From Thozetella sp. PMI_491 (Eukaryota > Ascomycota > Sordariomycetes > Chaetosphaeriales > Chaetosphaeriaceae), in NCBI GenBank assembly GCA_021432635.1, contig MU270056.1, positions 301,656 through 365,655 on the forward strand: a DNA stretch of 64,000 nucleotides, in the 5' to 3' direction. The position numbers and the translations under genes are program-made. Of the stretch, positions 59,079-64,000 are shown one piece after another. The notes beneath the pieces were generated by a model, which was not told where the DNA came from, ran no database searches, and saw only the letters and a list, made by a program, of their open reading frames with translations. Each line of letters opens with the position of its first letter. Positions within the stretch are counted from its first letter, which is position 1.

Positions 59079-60951
59079 ATGTTTCGTCGTCTGTGGTCCG
59101 GTCTTCCCAAGGACCCCGGCTACCCCTCTAGCCTTGATGGCCTTGGGTTCGTACTACCTACCACAATGTCATATTTTCCAGCGTAGCTCACATTCATCGC
59201 AGCTATTTCATCAACGGCGAAGACGAAATTCGGTGCGTTGACGACCCCAAATCCTATTTCAAGTATTTCTTGACCAAGAACCCGCGCTGGAACGATCGTC
59301 AACGATTTGCTATGAATGGTGAGTTGCTGTTCATTGCATGATTGTACCTCGAGCGCAAAGCTGATGTGATGAAAAGAAGCAGTTCAAGAGGTCGTCCACC
59401 ATCGCCTCGTAAATGAGGGCCTCATCAAAGTCCTTCTTCCTCTAGGTGTTGCTGAGCTTTCTCGGCGTCACATTCCCATCTTCGTTAGCTCAGATCTAGG
59501 TTGCAAGTCACGGGTGGTTGTCATATTTGGCCAGTCAATCCAGGACCTCGGCATCATCGCCCATCGCATTATTGGCGGTCGAGGTGGTGTCAACAAGGGA
59601 TCTATGGTGAGCATTGTGCAGGCCATTCAGAAGCAGGTTTCCTCGCCCAGCGACTCGAATGCCCCCGGAATCATCCTTGCCAACACAGGCCAGACTTGGT
59701 GGTGGCCGGAGGGCAAACGTGCGCTAGCTCCTATCTGTCGACATGCTATCCCCATGGCGAGTGCGGTGCACTGGGGCCGCCGAGTCGACATCTCCAGAAA
59801 TTCCATTCCTAAAAACAGTTCACCTAAGGAACATATCCAATATCTTTTTGAGGAGGTCATCCTGACTTTTGTAAACAGCAATGCCACAATTGATGTTATC
59901 GACGCTTCAGACATCGTTGAGACATATCTTGACTCAACCTGGGACTCGTGGGAGGGTCGTGTGAGGTCATTGGCTATTCTGGATGGCTTCACCAACAAGG
60001 ACAATCTTGTCAACGAACGCTTCAAGGCTTTCTTAAAAGACGTAAGTGTGAATCAGCTCTTGCACCAAAAACCCCTGCTAGAAACACGAGGCTAATAGTA
60101 ATTATCAGCGCGCTCGCGCCTGGGTGCAGAGCCCGGAAGCTCTGGACTACCCCATCTCTGGACCTGAAGGCAATCCTAACATCGCAGGATTTACTAACTA
60201 TGGCTGTCCCGTCTTTAGCGCAGGTCCAGCATTAGTCTCCGAGACAGTCTTGATTGAGGCCAGCGAATCGATACTTGGATGGATCCAGGAGGTAGCTGTA
60301 ACCCCTGGCTACAAGAATCCATACATTGAGGTCATCGCTGCGGACCCGATTGATGAACGCCCATCTTGGGCTGTTGAGAAGAACGCATGGTCAAATATCA
60401 AGCTTGATGAGCCGATTCTGCCACAACCGGTCCCGGAGAAAGCAGAAGAGGTCGGAGGCATGAACGCTCACCAAGATAAATCCGTGACCAATATCAGGCT
60501 CGCCATGGTCGATCTTTCCATCAAGCCTGCTGCAGGTGCACGCATAAAACCAGCCTCGCCAGAGGCCCAAAAGAAGTCCGTGAGCTTTGCAGACGACGCC
60601 AACGCCATTCGTGCTGTAGTCGAGACCACACCCGCCACTTCTGATCACCTGGCTGCCGTAGTCACCAAGCCTGAGGTGATAGCGGTCGGGATGGACCCGG
60701 CCCGGGAGGCAATGGAGCTTGAGAAACAGGAAATGAAGGCGACGGTTGATGGCTTCAGCGCCGCCATGGCTAGCGGCAATGCTAGCATTCCGAACCCCCA
60801 CCCAGGCATGGACGGCCAAAGGAAGGGTGGAGAGCAAACCGAGCCGCAGGATGAGAAGCACGCGAAACATGTTGTTTTGCAATATCTTGCCCAGTATGAG
60901 AGCGCTGCTGTGCGCGCCTTGGAACGGGGCCAGGAGCAAGATGACGAGTAA
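59079..60951 (+). CDS. Arb2-domain protein
   Basis: The Arb2 domain occurs in fission yeast Arb2 (Argonaute siRNA chaperone complex) and at the C-terminus of HDA1-type deacetylases. Exons are 59079-59146, 59203-59318, 59377-60041 and 60109-60951; introns are 56, 58 and 67 bp; the first donor is GTTCGT and the second acceptor AAAAG. The protein is 563 aa. The N-terminus, MFRRLWSGLPKDPGYPSSLD, and GYFINGEDEIRCVDDPKSYF match many fungal homologs. The core (~60-340) is an alpha/beta hydrolase-like fold: SRVVVIFGQSIQDLGIIAHR, GIILANTGQTWWWPEGKRA, EHIQYLFEEVILTFV and IDVIDASDIVETYLDSTWDS. The usual G-x-S-x-G nucleophile is missing (ASDIVE), so it is probably not an esterase. The tail (~400-563) is polar and likely disordered. 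Whether it works in RNA silencing is inference. Confidence 0.85.
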
Positions 60952-61131
60952 GGGGTAGCGCACAAGCAAGGGAACCTCTTCGGAACAAAGAATCGAGAGG
61001 TAAGTCAGCCGAGACCAGATACTTGGCTTCTCGGGCGATTCAACTCAGTTGGGGAGCTAGAATGGTGGTACATTAGATAGCATGGCTTCGGATCAGCCGG
61101 CAAAAGTACAATCGTCGCCTCCTTGCAGCAA

Positions 61132-62784
61132 TTATGCCGTGAAGATCGACGCAAAACCCTTCTTGGGCGGCTCTATATCCTCTAGCAATTCTTTGAGCCT
61201 CCGTTGCCTCTCCAGTATGACCTTGCCTTCTGCAGCCCACCTGCTCATATCCTCGGCCTTGCTGTCCCGCCACAGGCCAAACCATCCGGATGACTTTCCC
61301 GAGCGGCCCTCCTGCTTCATCGCTTCCTCGCGCGCCAGTTGCTCGACCATGCTCGCCCAGTTGCCCAGACCGGTACGAAGACACTCTCTGCAAGTTTTCT
61401 TTCCACCACGGTCTTCTGTCTTGACCGACTTGATCTTGTGGAGCTGCTCCTCGGCGAGGTCGACAGCGTCACGCGTCCATGCCAGGCCTTCTTCCCGGCT
61501 AGAGGCGTTGGCTGCGTACATGATTTCACCAATGTATAGGTGTAGTGCAGCCTCTTCGCAGCGCTCCTCGGGGTCGTGGATAGGCGGCGAGGATCCATCG
61601 TCCGGAGGAGGGGGGTACTCGGGTGGAGCAAGGAGCCCTTTGAGGAGCCTCCAAAGCTTGGAGAAAGGGTCCTCTAAGGGGTTGGCGCGGGCATGCTCGA
61701 CCTGCTTAGGGCCTGGTGGGGGGAGGCTGCGACGGGCTTTCAGAATCGAGACCAATATTGGAAGCGCCGAATCCACGTCTCCTATCCTCGCCTGCCATGT
61801 GGCATACTCTGTAAGGGCCTTGAGGAGGTTCGCCGATGGAGGGCCGGCGGACTCGTTGAGGATAAATGTTTTGGGATCAAACGGCGCCGTAGGGGCATCT
61901 GCTGCCGCCACTGCAAGCGCTCTCTGGAGAGCTGCGCGAGCGGATGCCGTGTCGTGAGAGTATTCGAGCCATGCCGCGTAGGCGAGGTTCGCGTCGATGA
62001 CCTGGCGCGGTGTGAAGCCTTCGACCGCTAGAATTTGCTGGTATATGGTTTCTGGGGAGGCAAATGCCGTCTCACAGTCTTCCAGCTTCGGGACGCTCGC
62101 CGATCCGGCAGGAATAGGACTAGGGAACGGGTTGTCCGGGCTCTTCACCATGTCTGGCGGAAAGACGATGCCCCTCTTCTTGTCCAAGACCCATCCATCT
62201 ACGTACTCGGCAGCCTTCGCATAGATCATCAATGCCTCAAAGTACCCCCTCCGCCACGCCTCCGGCTTGGCTGATATGTCTTTCCCAACCCCATTCTGCG
62301 CCGGGCCAACCTGCTGTCCATCGACCTTGGGGTCTTCGAGGCGATCGACTGCTGCCTTGATATGTTGTATCACTGCCACCCAATCTATCACTCCCTTGGG
62401 GCTTATTAGATCCCTCTGCGATACGGCCACGCGGAAGCGCACACGCGTAAGGAAACTCCATTCGTGGGGAGTCGGGAACTCCCGTTCGAGCGCTTCTTGG
62501 TGGAAGGCGACCGCTAAGCCGGTGCAGGCGGCGAGGCCGATGCCAATGTATATAGCGTATTTGATGCCCAGGGTGATCTCATATCGGAGCCAGGCCTTGC
62601 GCTGGGTGGTCAGAAACCGGACCCGCTGCCGGCTTGTCGTCGTCGGAACGGAGAGGAAGGGAAGCTGGGGTCGCGTCCGGAGCGGGAGCCGGGCAGGGGC
62701 GTGCTGCATAAATAGTCGAGGAGAGGAGGGCCGTGGCAATGCCCGGACAAGAGCCCGGCGGATGGGGACGGGTCGGGACCGCAT
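61132..62784 (-). CDS. Mitochondrial inner-membrane TPR-type protein, Mgr3-like
   Basis: A single exon of 550 aa. The first ~65 residues are Arg-rich with no acidic residues (MRSRPVPIRRALVRALPRPS), a likely mitochondrial targeting sequence. One membrane helix lies at ~70-90 (LGIKYAIYIGIGLAACTGLA), followed by EREFPTPHEWSFLTR. The rest is helical with TPR-like units (GYFEALMIYAKAAEYVDGWV, ANLAYAAWLEYSHDTASARA, EEAALHLYIGEIMYAANASS). One-pass topology with a soluble helical domain fits yeast Mgr3, an adaptor of the i-AAA protease Yme1. Similar fungal proteins are sometimes mislabelled as maltose permeases, but only one membrane segment is visible here. The gene converges on the Arb2 gene, with 180 bp between stop codons. 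Confidence 0.7.
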   Translation of the reverse strand: MRSRPVPIRRALVRALPRPSSPRLFMQHAPARLPLRTRPQLPFLSVPTTTSRQRVRFLTTQRKAWLRYEITLGIKYAIYIGIGLAACTGLAVAFHQEALEREFPTPHEWSFLTRVRFRVAVSQRDLISPKGVIDWVAVIQHIKAAVDRLEDPKVDGQQVGPAQNGVGKDISAKPEAWRRGYFEALMIYAKAAEYVDGWVLDKKRGIVFPPDMVKSPDNPFPSPIPAGSASVPKLEDCETAFASPETIYQQILAVEGFTPRQVIDANLAYAAWLEYSHDTASARAALQRALAVAAADAPTAPFDPKTFILNESAGPPSANLLKALTEYATWQARIGDVDSALPILVSILKARRSLPPPGPKQVEHARANPLEDPFSKLWRLLKGLLAPPEYPPPPDDGSSPPIHDPEERCEEAALHLYIGEIMYAANASSREEGLAWTRDAVDLAEEQLHKIKSVKTEDRGGKKTCRECLRTGLGNWASMVEQLAREEAMKQEGRSGKSSGWFGLWRDSKAEDMSRWAAEGKVILERQRRLKELLEDIEPPKKGFASIFTA

Positions 62785-63885
62785 CTTGGGCGGCCGTGGT
62801 GTCGTCGACCGGCGCGCACAATTGAGCAGGAGACCGGGGACGGGCCTGCCGGGCTATGCGTCCGCGTCGTCGATTGCGCCCCCGGGGCGCAGCTGTCTGA
62901 TACAACGCAAGACAGAACGAAGGCAGACACTGGTACTAAATGAGTGCCCGGGGGTTAGTTCGCTGTTCGTTTGTTCCGCAGCATCGACGAGCACGTAGAC
63001 AGGCCGGCCGTTGAGGTTTGAATCTTCACGTTGACGGGAAGGCCCGCCTTGGCAGTCCATGTCAATGCATGGCCCAAGCTCCCTAAGCCAGAACATTTGG
63101 CTGTCCATTGGCTGGGCTGCGGGACTGTGTGCGGGATGTGGTCCACAAAATACTGCTTGGAGCGCATATAGCCATTAGCGCGGGGTCTTGTATAATAGTG
63201 TGGGATACCGCGGCCTCCGGTGGCGAGCTGTAGCAGTCCTCTCCGTCGCTTGAGGGTTGTGCGCAACCTGTTCATTGATCCATGGAATAGATTGCCACAC
63301 ACTGTTGCATTTACCGGGTGGTGCATGTGCTCGAAAAGCAAGTCCTAATTCGTTCTTGGAGGAAGGGGGGAGAGACGATCCGGGTCCTCGCTGCTCGCCT
63401 GCGGCCTACCGGCAGTGGGTTGCCGCGCCAACCCAACCATCAGCCCAGCTCCCCGGGGGGAAGCCGCGATGTGCGACAGCACTGCCTTTCTGCAAACCTT
63501 GGAAATGTAAAGCTCCGTGGTCCTATCGCTGCAAAGTTTAGCAGGATCTCACGAAATTCCCTTCCCCTCCAAGCTACAGCCTTGCATCCGCGAGCTTGCG
63601 TGCGAACAAGAAGCTGATCAGCGAGATCGACGCCTACCCCTCAAATACTCTCAATCAGTGTTCAAGGATTCGTTTGGTGCGAACCTTGCATAAGAGCTTA
63701 CATTTGCGATTCGGTTTCTTCGTTTGAATGCCATAGGAGCGAGCCAAAAAGACCCCGTTAACCTTTAGTATCCTAACCCACTTGGCTGAGTATCTAGGGA
63801 CGGCCCTTTTGCACCCAGCGTGTTTTCGTAAGTCACCGGCTGGCCCAAGGACCTCACTTGATCGCAGGTAGTCTGGAACGTCAAG
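62785..63885. other. Intergenic region
   Basis: 1.1 kb upstream of the Mgr3-like gene and before a possible plus-strand gene at the window edge. No gene recognised inside. Confidence 0.45.
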
Positions 63886-64000
63886 ATGCCTTTCCCAGAC
63901 TGGACAACGAAGCCAATACCCGGCCTCGCCATCTCGGCGTCCGGGCTCATCGCCCTAGCGGACCTCAGCACTATTGCCCAGCGCACCGCTATCGCCGGCG
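63886..64000 (+). CDS. Possible 5' part of an unknown gene running off the window
   Basis: An ATG at 63886 opens a frame that reaches the window edge (38 codons), starting MPFPDWTTKPIPGLAISASG and continuing LIALADLSTIAQRTAIAG. Codons end mostly in C or G as in the neighbouring genes, and the middle is mildly hydrophobic. A CGCAG acceptor-like site lies 19 bp upstream, so the ATG may be internal to an exon. The opposite strand is also open here, so the call is weak. No family was recognised. Confidence 0.3.
   Translation, partial: MPFPDWTTKPIPGLAISASGLIALADLSTIAQRTAIAG

Noticed and set aside
61082-61957. A 291-codon plus-strand frame
   Set aside because: Antisense to the Mgr3-like gene and Ser/Arg-rich without motifs.
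1-64000. tRNA, rRNA, CRISPR arrays and retroelements
   Set aside because: I looked for T-loop-like GGTTCGA-N-TCC contexts, regular repeat arrays and reverse-transcriptase motifs and found none convincing; a covariance-model scan would be decisive for tRNAs.

Overview
The window looks like chromosomal DNA from a filamentous ascomycete, most likely a Sordariomycete. Coding exons are GC-rich and end mostly in C or G. Genes are broken by short introns (49-249 bp) with GTAAGT-like donors and CTAAC/CTGAC branch sites. The gene set includes a CFEM protein, an HSPA12-like Hsp70, a DASH cryptochrome, an NpgA-type phosphopantetheinyl transferase and an Arb2-domain protein, all familiar from moulds. The species was not identified. 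All exon maps were built by hand from splice signals and family motifs.

Layout. 1-2655 (-): ankyrin-PH-oxysterol-binding protein, cut by the window edge. 6.0-6.7 kb (+): CFEM protein. 7.8-10.5 kb: a compact trio, Mediator subunit MED31 (+), Pol III subunit RPC11 (-) and a small ankyrin protein (+). 11.2-12.4 kb (-): thaumatin-like surface protein. 14.3-16.9 kb (-): HSPA12-like Hsp70. 21.4-22.3 kb (+): single-pass membrane protein with a Cys-rich outer domain. 23.6-25.3 kb (+): MFSD5/MOT2-like transporter. 26.0-27.8 kb (-): glucokinase. 30.7-32.7 kb: a 2,020-bp DNA transposon fossil with 82-bp inverted ends. 33.5-34.3 kb (-): Naa50-like acetyltransferase. 36.9-38.2 kb (+): Sgf11-like zinc-finger protein. 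39.2-39.7 kb (-): cyclophilin. 40.4-42.0 kb (+): signal peptide peptidase. 44.6-45.8 kb (+): phosphopantetheinyl transferase. 46.6-48.6 kb (-): DASH cryptochrome. 53.9-56.9 kb (-): broken NAM7/UPF1-like helicase. 58.0-58.5 kb (+): mitochondrial uS14m (MRP2). 59.1-61.0 kb (+): Arb2-domain protein. 61.1-62.8 kb (-): mitochondrial inner-membrane TPR-type protein. 63.9 kb (+): possible start of a gene running off the edge.

This is a mosaic of housekeeping genes (transcription, translation, lipid exchange, glucose phosphorylation, membrane proteolysis, protein N-acetylation) rather than an operon or a metabolite cluster. No polyketide synthase or NRPS lies beside the phosphopantetheinyl transferase, so it is probably the general activating enzyme of the cell. 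Several gene-poor gaps of 2.5-5.7 kb separate the gene groups. Two of them hold decayed DNA: the transposon, and the helicase whose four in-frame stops all fit C-to-T change, as expected of RIP-type mutation.

I saw no tRNA, rRNA, CRISPR array or retroelement. The most useful leads are the transposon with its matched ends, the decayed helicase, a GC-AG intron in the signal peptide peptidase gene, a 10-nt first coding exon in RPC11, and a TATA-plus-leader candidate transcript at 20.0-20.4 kb.
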